64,000 bases of DNA from NCBI GenBank assembly GCA_902806565.1, contig CADCXA010000009.1:372001-436000 (forward strand), written 5' to 3'. Made by a program: the position numbers and the translations under genes. The stretch is from Hypoxylon rubiginosum (lineage: Eukaryota > Ascomycota > Sordariomycetes > Xylariales > Hypoxylaceae). Within the stretch, counting starts at the first letter, position 1; every line of letters begins with the position of its first letter. This document shows, in pieces, positions 37,446-48,040 of this stretch. The notes beneath the pieces are model-generated. The model saw only the letters and a program-made list of their open reading frames with translations. It had not been told where the DNA came from and did no database searches.

Positions 37446-40184
37446 GGTGAAAGGAGGAAGACGACGATATGCGCGAAGTTTGGATTAGATGGAAAGCTGG
37501 ATATTTGCAATATCGTTAGCAATTGCAAAATCGAAACAGATACGGATATGAGCTTCAATTTAAGTAGGGGTTTTGTGTTTCAGATAGGTCTCAAGGACTC
37601 AGCAAGTTGGTCATCAAGGAAAGGGAGTACAAGTCGCTCTATGACTGGTGCCAGCTGGTGTATCATCAGATAATTCAAGGGAGAAAGAAAAAAAAGGAAT
37701 GGGATGAAGCTTACTGATGACAGATGGACGGGAGTGTTAAAGTTGACTACGGAATCAATCTATAATCATAGTTAGACGAATTGAAAAAGGATGCAAGCAT
37801 CGGCATGAAGGGCACAAGGCCAACGAGGTGAGATGTGGAAAATGCAGCCGAAAGCTCTAGAATTCTGGCGAAGTTTTGTTTAGGTCAAGGTTTTTTGAAA
37901 GAATTCCAATCGGAGAGGGGCTCAGTCCGGTGAATATTCGGCCCGGGCATGTCTTTTCTTTTAGGGTCGAATCGGGATCCACTCTGCTACTAAGGTCCAA
38001 GAGCCTGCTTGCCGTAGGTATTTGCCTTACCAATCAACCTGCTTACCTGCGCTGAAGGCTGAAGCTGTACACAACATCGTTACAAGATATTCGGTGAACA
38101 TTGTCGCTCGCCCTGATTTTTGTCTTTAGCGGTTTTTCTTTTCTCTTTTTCTTCTTCTTTTCTTCTTCTTCTTCTTTTAAAGTACTTGGGCGGGTTGAAA
38201 TTAGTATGTAAGGCAGATCAACGCCTTAGGCTCCAGCTTAAAAACAGCCACTAATCTGCTAGTCCTAGATGTCTCTATTACTTCAGCTTCTGGCATCTAA
38301 GCGGTAATATGGCCGACTTCATGTGTTGATTTAGATAGATAGGTTGGTTAATTTAGGCTCCCTAACTCTAAGCAACCCCCAAGTTGCATTTGGACCCTCG
38401 GTTGATATGCCGACACCTGTCAAGGTCCATCCAAATATGTCCTACACGACTCAAGTTTGGCAGGTTACTATTCCGTATCATTAGCTTGGGGTCTCTGCCA
38501 CCAGAGCAAACTCTAAGTTTAGACATGTATTACGGCGAGAATAACATCTCCTTCCTAAGTCAAATGTCGCCGAGAACTTACCAGATATAACGTTCCACAA
38601 GCATATTATCCACAAGCGTGATGACTCGGGATAGTTCTTGTGAGCTGTCGAAGCGAGGATTAGGTAGATATGGCGTTCCTTTTGCTTTCATTGCAAGTAT
38701 AAATAATCTAGCTGCAGCAAAACCTACATGCACTTACAATCCTTTGACATTCTAACGGATCATAAGTTTAGACTTCATTCAGGAAAACCGGCAGAGGGAT
38801 TTGACCTTCCTCATATAAGTTCGCGAATAGCGGATATTAAAGGTGTGTTGCTCTGCAGCGGGAACGAGATTCTGCGGACGATCAGTGCATACCTTAGAGC
38901 TAAATACTACATGCGATATACACATGGTGTATACACAAGGAGAATAATTAGCCCTGCACACTTGGGGTCTCACACTCACGATGAGCTATCTATCACCAAA
39001 TTTCCCCGCTCTGGCATTATAGACCCAATGAGCAGGGGAAGTTCTAGATTTAAGCGCCGACAAGGCCAGAACCACGAGACGAAAAGGAGGTTTGGCCAAT
39101 GAGGAGTGGCCCTGATCATGCAATCCTATATATAGATGATGATCCGCTTTCCGCTCCAGCCAATCGTCGACTGAGCTTCGCGAGTACCAAATCCGAAGTA
39201 CCGGCCACCCTAATCCCAAGTCGGTCCAGCCCACGAGAGCCACCACTCATATCTCTTCCTCGTTAATTGATCGCCTTTCTTTGCTTCCCCGCCCTCATTC
39301 CTATTCGATCATTTTCATCAAGCACTCTGCGTGTGTTGTGTGTGTGTATGTGCAGATAGGAACCCATTAACATGCGGCATACATAGAACAACCAGGCGGA
39401 GACTAACCAAGCCAAGCTCATTACCATCTGGGAAGAACTCCTTAAGGAGCCTACATATGTAGAGGCACGCACGAGAGAGGAGCCCCTAATACGTTTCTCC
39501 TATATAGGACTCCATGTTCGAAACTCACATGCAAAGGCGGTGGGCTAGCTAGGATGTTATGTTGTATTGCTTGCAGTTTTAAGAGCTGCATGCCGTATTA
39601 CAATTTGCTACCAAGACGATACCCAAGGCTTAAGGGGGGCCAGGAGATCGTACGGTTCCTACATGCATGAGGTACTAGCGGATAAGATCACGCCCATCTC
39701 TCGGAATTTACCTCCCCATCTGCCATTAACCAGTGGATGATCCTGTCTCGCCTCTGTAGCCTATGCAGGCATCCAGGGATCTGCCAAGAGCCAACCTATC
39801 CCCCACGTCCTACGGAATAGACCAGGGGGAATCTGTGATCACCGCCCTATCCAGTCCCTCCATCATTTTTATCTTTTTACACCCTCTTTCTCACCTTGCA
39901 CAAAACTCCTCAGCCGCGCCTTTCGACATACCTGCCGGTCCCTTCAACATCCGCTCCTAATATAGTATACGGGATATCGGGTCATGGGCAACGGGATTGC
40001 CTGCTAATTCCGCAGCTGAAGGACGAGAGGCGAGCGAGTAACACGCCGAATGATATCGTCTGAAAATCAATAAGAGCTTAAGATATAATTGAAGGCCCAC
40101 CCCGCGCCGGCGCCTATTTAGAACATATTCGTCGTCGTCTTACCCGCGCGCCTACTAGAGACACGACCGCAACTGTTGTGGAAG
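37446..40184. other. Long gene-poor region
   Basis: 2.7 kb between divergent genes (Aha1 minus, 40185 gene plus). No supported coding sequence; scattered frames at 38384-39102 lack motifs. It contains a pyrimidine tract at 38132-38178 and a GT repeat near 39328-39350. Confidence 0.5.
38132..38178. repeat. CTT-rich pyrimidine tract
   Basis: A run of T and C only, including about five TTC repeats. It may be a promoter-associated nucleosome-free tract or simple slippage. Confidence 0.6.
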
Positions 40185-43100
40185 ATGATGACTAGTCCTC
40201 GCGATAGTGCAACCTCTCGACTTCGCCAGACGCTTAATCCTTTGAGGACGACGGCTCTTGGGGGGTTTCACAATCAGCTGAACACACCGCATTCCGCTGT
40301 GTCGATCAACTCATCACACACTTTTGCCGGGCTTCATACACCAGCTAGCTCAATACAGCCTTATAATCCTCAGGAATGGGCGCCCTCTCCTGCGGTTGGG
40401 CCTGAGCGAACACATCAGTTTCCGCCGCCGTCGTCGTCGCTAAGAGAATCACAAGGTAAGTCGTTATTGAGTGAATACGTTGAGTTGCTGTTAGGTGAAA
40501 GTAGCTGATAAAGTCGAAAGTGCCAGCCTCAGCCCCGCCTCCGCCTTATTCACCTCCTCGGAGCCAGAGGCCAGCTAGCATCGTCTATGAAACGCCGCCG
40601 GCAAATATATCTGCCGCACGCGTCCCTGCTTCGAGCGTTCATCGTCCCTCACCGGAACCATCAAACAACCCGAGCTTTCCTCCACCGCCAGGTTCAAATG
40701 GGCGTGGTGCGTCCCGCGAGAGGCGGTTCGGCCTACCGTCATTAACTAGATGGAGAGACCGAGGCACGCTGGAGTCCATATCACCTCCCGACCCCCATCC
40801 TCCCAATTCAATATCCCAGCCACAGACGCTTACGATTCAGATTCCCAATGCCATTAATCTAACCGAAAACATCCCTTCTTCTCTGCCTCCCAATGCGCGC
40901 AGGGCAGCATCCGCGAGCGCAGTAGAAACGCCCACCTCAGCTCGATCTAGATCAGCTTCGCAGACGAGATGGGAGCCCGGCATACCCCTACCTCCACCAC
41001 CTCCAGGTCCGCCTCCGACACAGTCGAGATCGCAAAGTCTCAGCAGGACTACCGAGCCCGTTGCATCCCCTCCCACAAGGAGACCACCTCCCAGCGGAGT
41101 AACTGCGCTTGGCCCTGTGCCGCCTACGCCCGCCGACTGGGTCAATGATGAACGTCAAACACGTGGCAAATCACCAAATCCATCCGGGTTGACTATCGAT
41201 ACAGCTGCTGCTTCTGAGTCTAGCTCACAATCTCAACCCGAATCGGGCTCTACATCGGGCTCCGCTAGCAGTGGATTAAACAGAACAGGCGCCGTCCGGG
41301 GTGAAAAGTCCCTACGAGAAAGACGGAACGAAAGTCGAACGCGACAAAAACCCGAGGATGGGATTCAGCCTTTATCCGATATCATAGTTCCTAATGGGTC
41401 GAATCTATCGCGACGGGTGTCGGTTCATCGAGGAACCCCGCAGAGTGGTAGCAGAACGGTTCTGGACATGCCAAGATCTGGGGGTGATGCAAATATAGAT
41501 TCAAGAAATTCGACGCCTCGTCCGTCTACCGGACTACACCCTGAGACTCCGACGCCGCCATTTTCTCCCCATCCGCAAAAAGCCTATCCGGTTGCAGAAC
41601 CAGGTCACATTATGGCACCGAAAGCTCTGCCAACTCCTCCGCCTCAAAGCCGATCAGCTTCAAATTCTTCCCAGGCGCGGCCAGAGATGCATAGCTTACT
41701 GAACAGTGTTTCGTCACTCAGTTCACCTCTTTATCCTGCGACTAAGCAGGCCGTGGTTAGCCAGACGGCCGAGCAATTTTGCCGTGGCAGCATAGAGCGG
41801 TTCCAAAGGTTTGCCAATCAGGAGGCTGCAGCAGATTCAGACTCTGAGCGAGTCAAGCTATTTGCTGACTTCATAGTCAACGAATCTAGACTGAGGCGTG
41901 AGCGATACGCATCAGCTATAGGGGCAAAGGGATCTGAGATTTTCGATCTAACACGGGATTTATTCCGCCCTATGGAGACGAGATGTGACTCGATGAACTC
42001 ACAAACCAGTGAATGGACACCTCAAACATCTGAGGCAAGGTCACAGCGCAACTCTTTAAATTCCGTCTTCCGCGACCAGGGACAGTCGAGTTCTGCACCA
42101 CCATCGGCAGGTCTCACGAACTCGCCAAAGAATGCGCCACCCGTAAACACCAACTATACGTCACAATACATGCCTTCTCTATCACCAATTCTCAGCATGA
42201 GCGTAAGCGAGCATCTGGACGAATCAAGTTCTCGAGGCCGACCTGCAAGCCGTTGGTGGGAAACAGAATCTGGCGGCGGCGAGTCGAATCGACTAGAGCG
42301 AAGCAAACGCGAGTCCAAGTATATGGGCGTGCCCAAGGAGGCAAGAGAGGCTCTGCAATGGCAAGATATGCCGCATAGCGCAGAGGGTCATGCAGGACCG
42401 AGTAGAGGATACGCAGAAAATGAGTACCCCCCTGAAAAGACCGGATGGCATGAACCGAAGCCGCAGTCGAATATGTCTCAGCCGTTCCGGAGCTCTCTCC
42501 TTTCACTAGGCTCATCCGCACCGAACACGCCAAGCCCATCTCAACTTGATGTGTCGCGGCTAGTAACATTGCCACCGCCTTACCCTCGCCATCACCCCGC
42601 AGTGAATAATAATCACCCAGAGCTAACTGCCATTCGTATTCAAGTACGATCTCTTAGCGATATGAGAGAGATTCAGGCGACGAAGGAACGATTTATCCAG
42701 GATAGCCAGAGGGCACACGATGAAGCTGCGCAGGCGGCCTCCTCGAGACAGAAATCGCTCCGTACGAACCTCCACCAAGAAATTAGCGCAGGTAACATGT
42801 CGTACGCCGAGGCCGCCGCCATCGAGGCCGACACGCAGGCATCCGAGAACGCCAAAGCCAAAGAGCTCGAAAAGCAAGACTTCGACCGGTTCCAGAACGC
42901 CGTCGTAATGCCGCTCAACGAACTGCTCACGGGCCGCATTGCGCAGGCCACGTCGCTCTTCGACGAGCTGCGCTCGCGGCTCTTCGTCGAGACGCAGGCG
43001 CCGAATCCCAACATGCCGCAGGAAGAGGGCGACGAGCAGCCCGAGCTACTAGAGAAGCTGACGCTGCTCAAGTGGATCTTCGAGGCCCGCGAGATGCTGC

Positions 43101-43816
43101 ACCGCGAGATCTACGACCTGCTTAGCGACCGGAACAACCGGTACAAGGAGATGGTGATGACGCCGTACCGGCTGTCGGGCAACGAGGAGAAGCTGCGGAC
43201 GGCGGAGGCGTTCTTCGTCGACGACGCCACCAAGCGGCGCACGGCGTTCGCGACCGAGGTGCTGCAGCGGACGTGCGAGTTCCGCGGCGTGGTCGAGGAG
43301 AACGTGGTCCGGGGCGTCGACATGCAGCTCAACGCGTTCTGGGACCTGGCGCCGCCGCTCAAGCGGCTGCTCGACAAGATCCCGGCGTCGGTGGACGAGC
43401 ACTTCCGGATCCAGGTGCCCGCGGCCGAGTACGAGGAGAGCCCGAGCTACCACGACCACCCGCTGCAGTACCTGTTCAGCCTGCTGCTGCACGCCGAGAA
43501 GAGCACGTACCAGTTCATCGAGTCCCAGACGAACCTGCTCTGCCTGCTGCACGAGGTCAAGGAGGCGGCCGCGAGCGCGCGCGCGAAAGTAGGGGAGGCG
43601 GAGGGGCGCGACGCGCGGGCCGTCGAGGGGGAGCGGGAGGCGGAGCAGACGCGGCTCACGGACGACCTCAAGGAGAAGGTGCGCGTCGTGCAGGACTCGT
43701 GGGAGGGCGCGCTCGGCGAGGCCATGCGGGGCGTCAAGGAGCGCGTCGGCGAGTGGCTCTTGTCGACGGGGGGTTGGGACGAGAGTCTGGAGGACGGAGG
43801 CGTCGGCGGTGGCTAA
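40185..43816 (+). CDS. Large low-complexity protein with C-terminal helical domain
   Basis: Exons are 40185-40455 and 40527-43816 (71-bp intron, phase 1); 1186 aa. I recognise it as a conserved Pezizomycotina hypothetical only. The N-terminus has MMTSPRDSATSRLRQTLNPL, then PYNPQEWAPSP and PPPYSPPRSQRP, a conserved-looking proline block resembling a PY or SH3-ligand motif. Residues about 100-680 are disordered, Ser/Pro-rich, with many PTPP and SP sites. Two helical parts follow: about 400-470 (AEQFCRGSIERFQRFANQEA) and about 695-1180, predicted mostly helical with coiled-coil character (DFDRFQNAVVMPLNELLTGR; EMLHREIYDLLSDRNNRY). From about 42780 codons switch to GC-ending, so the C-terminal domain differs sharply in base use. 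Function unknown; a cytoskeletal or trafficking scaffold would be speculation. Confidence 0.78.
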
Positions 43817-44979
43817 GCTTTTTTTCTTCACTAGACGAAAAATTTTTCAGTCTTTGAACGCGCTTTAAAAAGAAACCAACCGAAAAAGGGGAGGCAAAAG
43901 CTATTTGGGTCGGCCGAGCAGTTAATTGTTGGTGTGTTGGAATCTATGTGGCTGGCCCCTTTGTGCGCGCCCTCCCTACCTACTTGTGTGATACCCCTTC
44001 TAGTTACGGCGGATATGTATATGATTTACGACTTGGGACTATTTTTAGGTACTCTAGACGTTCTCGGTGTGGCTGGCAGGAATGCTTCAATATCGAAGAA
44101 TCCTTGGGTCTCTACACGAAGTAGCAGACGAAGGGGAAAAAATATTGTATCTCGATACTTCATCTCTAGCGATAACTTCTAGGTAGTCCCTGTTCCTATA
44201 ATGAAGATCCCATCGAATTACACTTCCATCAGTCATTAGTTCTGGTCAGAGTAAAGATTAAACTCAGGTGAACTAATTAGTCTAGCCCATAGGGTCTCTC
44301 GAAGATAGACTGGATGCAGCATATATTTGAGGTGTGGGCTTTATCCAAACCTAACAGAGGACACCCGTAAATCAAACTTCTTTTTCACATAAGCAAAGGG
44401 CTACAGAGAACACCGAGATGTCCAGGGTATAAAATCAGGTCATCTAGCGGTGTGAGACTAATCCAAGCTTGCAGGATCTGATAAGATTATCTGATTGATA
44501 AACTGCAGCTGGGATCTTTCCGGAACCAATCAGATAGGAGCCGCCTCAGACGTACATATATAGGTAACCATTGGCTCCGTCTTTTCGTAATATCTGGCTC
44601 TCTTCTAGATTGGTTGGCTCGATACAAGCCTCAAGATCAAGCAACTGGAGATGGGAATAAGTGGCCGGGAATGTTGATTTGAATATGGAAATAGGGGTAG
44701 GTAGTACAAAACAACCAGCTTGTAATTACTCGCTACGATAATCCTAGAAATTCTGTAGCGTGACCAGTAGCCCCCCCGTATCAACGCATGTCAGCCTCCC
44801 TACTTCAGACACGGCTTCGGCTCCGGCTTCGGCTGCTTGTTGAGTCCTACCTAATATACCTACCTTCTCTTGCAACCCCCAACTCCCCCCTTTTTCAGTT
44901 CTCATTCATATCTCTTCGTTACTGAACTACCCCAAATTTTGGTATCTTAGTAGCGAGCGAGCGAAATCTACCTTTTACC
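43817..44979. other. Intergenic region upstream of the MFS gene
   Basis: No supported gene. A CGGCTTCGGCTC repeat lies at 44812-44836 and a GAGC repeat just before the MFS start (44953-44966); both are probably in its promoter or leader. Confidence 0.45.
44812..44836. repeat. CGGCTTCGGCTC duplication in the MFS promoter
   Basis: Two tandem 12-bp units of two CGGCT(T/C) halves, about 145 bp before the start codon. CGG spacing could suit a Zn2Cys6 regulator, but no such site is proven. Confidence 0.45.
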
Positions 44980-46564
44980 ATGGCGACTCCCAAGGCCCAA
45001 GACGAGATCACGACAGCACCCGACCCCGTCGAGCTGGAACTGGCCAGGATCCCAACGCCGGCCGCCGCTACCGCACCCGCGAAGGACGCCGACCCCCTCC
45101 TCGTCGCGTTCGACCGGCCCTACGACGCCGAGAACCCGCTGGACTGGCCAGCGGGCCGCAAGTGGATGGTGACGGACGTTCTCTCGGCCACGGGCTTCAA
45201 CCGCATCATGGTGTCGACCATCATGGCGCCCGCCCTCTCGACCATCGCCGCTGAACTCGACATGAATTCAACCGAGTCCGCCATGTCCCTGTCCATCTAC
45301 CTGCTGGCCACCGCCTTCGGCCCGCTCCTCATCGGCCCGCTGTCCGAGATCTACGGCCGCCGCGTCGTCCTGCACGCCTCCAACGTCTGGTTCCTCGCCT
45401 GGAACGTCGTCTGCGGCTTCGCCGCCACCAAGGGCACCCTCATCGCCGCGCGCTTCCTCGCCGGGTTCGGCGCCAGCGCCATCTACGCGCTCGCCGGCGG
45501 CGTCCTCGGCGACATATGGCGGCCGGAGCAGCGGGGCCGGTCGCTCGGGGTCTACCTGCTCATCCCCCTGCTGGGCGCGGCCGTCGGTCCCGTCATCGGC
45601 GGCTTCATGGCCGCGCGCACGACGTGGCGGTGGATGTTCTGGAGCACGTCGATCTTCCAGGGCGTCATGATATTCGTCGCCTTTTTCAGCTTCGACGAGT
45701 CGTACGCTCCGCTGATCCTTCGACGGCGCGCCGAGGGCATTCGCAGGGAAACTGGCAACAGCCGGTACTATACGCAGGCCGAGCGACTCGACGGAGATAG
45801 GTCGGCCGTGACCGTCCTCGGGCGGGCGCTGACGCGACCGCTCCGTCTGCTGGCCTTCCACCCCATCATCCAGGTTACGGCCACGCTTTCGGGGTTCAAC
45901 TACGGCATCATGTACGTCACGCTCTCCACATTCTCCGAAATATGGACGTCCCTGTACCACCAGTCGGTGGAGATCAGCGGACTGCACTACATCGCCTTCG
46001 CCCTGGGCGAGCTGGCCGGCTCGCAGCTCGGCGGTCCTTTGATGGATTACTTTTACAGACGGCGACAGGCGCAAAACCCAGCTCCGGAATCTCGTATCCC
46101 GCTCATGTTCCCTTCGATCATCGTCTCGTGGGCAGGCGTCCTGATGTACGGGTGGACGGCTCAGTATAGAGTGCATTGGGTAGTTGTTGATATTGGAGTA
46201 TTCCTCGCTATGTTCGGTATGCAACTTGGCGGCATGGCCAGTAAGTTTTTTCTTTCTTTTCAACTCTCTCGCCGCTTTTGGTAGGCCATAGGAGGGAATG
46301 CTAATTCTATACCTTGTAGCAACGGCATATGTTATCGATTCCTACGGGGACCATACGAGTAGTGCGATGGCAGCGTCGCAATTTCTCAAGAGCTTGATGG
46401 CTTTCTTGTTCCCGCTATTTGCCCCAAGCATGTACCAAGCGCTTGGATACGGTTGGGGTAATAGTTTACTAGCCTTGGTGGGCATCTTGCTCTCCGTTCC
46501 TCTTCCTATATTCATATGGAAGTATGGCGCAAGGCTAAGAGCGAAAGCGATTTCGACTTATTGA
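44980..46564 (+). CDS. MFS transporter, DHA1-like (12 TM)
   Basis: A plasma-membrane proton antiporter of the drug or polyamine type. Exons are 44980-46240 and 46320-46564 (79-bp intron, phase 1, branch CTAAT); 501 aa. A 45-residue cytosolic N-terminus ends in the family motif DRPYDAENPLDWPAGRKW. Then 12 membrane segments follow, with motif A variant GPLSEIYGRR between TM2 and TM3 and RFLAGFGASAIYALAGGVLGD in TM4. Motif C-like GAAVGPVIGGF lies in TM5, and there is a long central loop. The intron interrupts GGMAT-TAYVIDSY near TM10, a common site. The first exon is GC-rich, the second ordinary. No biosynthetic enzymes or regulator lie beside it, so it is not clearly part of a cluster. The substrate cannot be assigned. 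Confidence 0.92.
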
Positions 46565-47314
46565 GGACACGGATTCGTGGACATTAACGTCGATCCTTGT
46601 TTTCGACAGTATGAATCCAGGCCGTTGCCATCAGTGAGCGTCTCCTCTGGACCCCAAAAGCCACATGAAGAACTATGTCGACACACCAGCGGATGACTTC
46701 TACCGACCTCGGGGGTATCTGTATACCTCGACGGGGATACTCCGCTGGGAGACAAAATTGGACGTCGGAAGGCGTTTTGGTGCCCTGATGATTTGTTGAA
46801 AAGGGGATAGGAATAAGATGACCATGATGTTATATCATGGCACAATTCGTATATGGGATGGTTTATCAAGGATACGTTAGGTATAATAGATTCGATTGTG
46901 TGCATTAACCCCCAAAATTCCACTGCTCAATAATACGGTTTGACCAATCAGTCTTCAGGTGGTTACTTCCACTCAGTGCCCTAATATTCATGATATTCTA
47001 CAGGATATGTGCAGAATAACTAAACGTCAAGCGTTGAGATATCTGAATATATCGTACATCCCTAGCCGCACCTATAGTCATGGAGTCGAGTCGGCTGGTA
47101 CGCTGTATTCCTGGACAATATACGTCTGCGTCGAACAAATCCTTGGCTGTGCTTGTCACTTTGACGAGGAGTCATTCTCGTCGACAGCAGAACCTTGTGC
47201 CTCTATCCGAGTTCGAGAAAGGCTTCCCTACTACTTAACAAGGAGGTATCGGAGGGTTTGACCACTACTTTTTCGGCGAATGATGCTTTTATATAATTCC
47301 CATCTGAACCCTTT
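46565..47314. other. Intergenic region between convergent genes
   Basis: 3' flanks of the MFS gene (plus) and FMC1 (minus). Short open frames on both strands show no motif. Confidence 0.45.
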
Positions 47315-47641
47315 CTAGCTTTTCGTCCCCTCCTTTTCATATTCCACTGGTAGATCCATGCCGACACGGCGGGCAGTCAGTCTGACGCGTTCTTCCTCAT
47401 CCATACCCATGCCTGGATTGTATCGCTCAAGAAGGGTGACGTATTGTCGCTGCGCCTTGAGGTACTGAAGAAGCTGGTCGGCTTGTGCGACGGCCTGGTC
47501 GTGTGTCGGATCGCCCGAGAAGCTCTGTCGCAATCTCTGATGTATTGGTGATCGAGTTCGCGTGGAGGAGGATAGCGGTTTGGGCGGGAGTTCCCGTAGG
47601 AGCGAACGGTAGAGCGAGCGCAATTGAAACGATTTCGACAT
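47315..47641 (-). CDS. FMC1: FMC1-type mitochondrial ATP synthase assembly factor
   Basis: A single-exon 108-aa LYR-family protein. In yeast Fmc1 acts with Atp12 in assembling the F1 sector of ATP synthase in the mitochondrial matrix. The N-terminus shows the LYR-type motif LRSLYRSLLRELP. The C-terminal block ERYNPGMGMDEEERVRLTARRVG is the family signature. Length is typical. The gene is divergent from the EngB-like GTPase gene with 399 bp between starts, and a hexamer repeat lies 36 bp upstream of its ATG. The identification is from motif recognition, not alignment. Confidence 0.87.
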   Translation of the reverse strand: MSKSFQLRSLYRSLLRELPPKPLSSSTRTRSPIHQRLRQSFSGDPTHDQAVAQADQLLQYLKAQRQYVTLLERYNPGMGMDEEERVRLTARRVGMDLPVEYEKEGTKS

Positions 47642-48040
47642 GGTTTGTTTAGGGGTTTAGCTGGGAAAACGACACCTAGGTCGAGGTCGAGGTCGAGGTC
47701 GAGTTCGAGTTCGAGTTCGAGTTCGAGTTCGAGTTCGATTTCGATGTTAAGGGTTGATGGTCGAGGTCAACATAAGAAGTTTTAGTGCGATAAGATCGAT
47801 AAGATAATGCATGTACGATTTACCCACGAATTAAATCTTACATAAGCTGGCGTGTGTTAGCATTTTGATGCATCGCCATTTTTTTATGCTTCTAAGCTCA
47901 CCGTCTAAAAGCAATAGAGACGAAACGGATCACGTCTGTGTCTATTTGTGTTGAGACGAACCGGCGTCATGCGAAGTATGTTACACTTAGTTTAAGGGGA
48001 GCTTAATAATACGAAGGCGGAAGCCCCTTAGCTATCAGAA
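47642..48040. promoter_or_regulatory. Divergent promoter region, FMC1 / EngB-like
   Basis: 399 bp between the start codons of two divergently transcribed mitochondrial genes. It includes the hexamer repeat at 47678-47743. No factor site is identified with confidence. Confidence 0.5.
47678..47743. repeat. Eleven-copy hexamer repeat in a divergent promoter
   Basis: Four AGGTCG units are followed by six AGTTCG units and one ATTTCG unit, without interruption. Each block differs from the previous by one G-to-T change. It lies 36 bp upstream of the FMC1 start, in the intergenic region shared with the EngB-like gene. Confidence 0.85.

Noticed and set aside
37850..37920. Possible heat-shock elements upstream of AHA1
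   Set aside because: GAA and TTC half-sites occur, but spacing does not match a proper nGAAnnTTCn array.
43049..43831. Minus-strand frame of 260 codons at the end of the 40185 gene
   Set aside because: Antisense shadow caused by GC-ending codons.
45268..46263. Minus-strand frame of 331 codons inside the MFS gene
   Set aside because: Antisense shadow of a GC-rich coding region.
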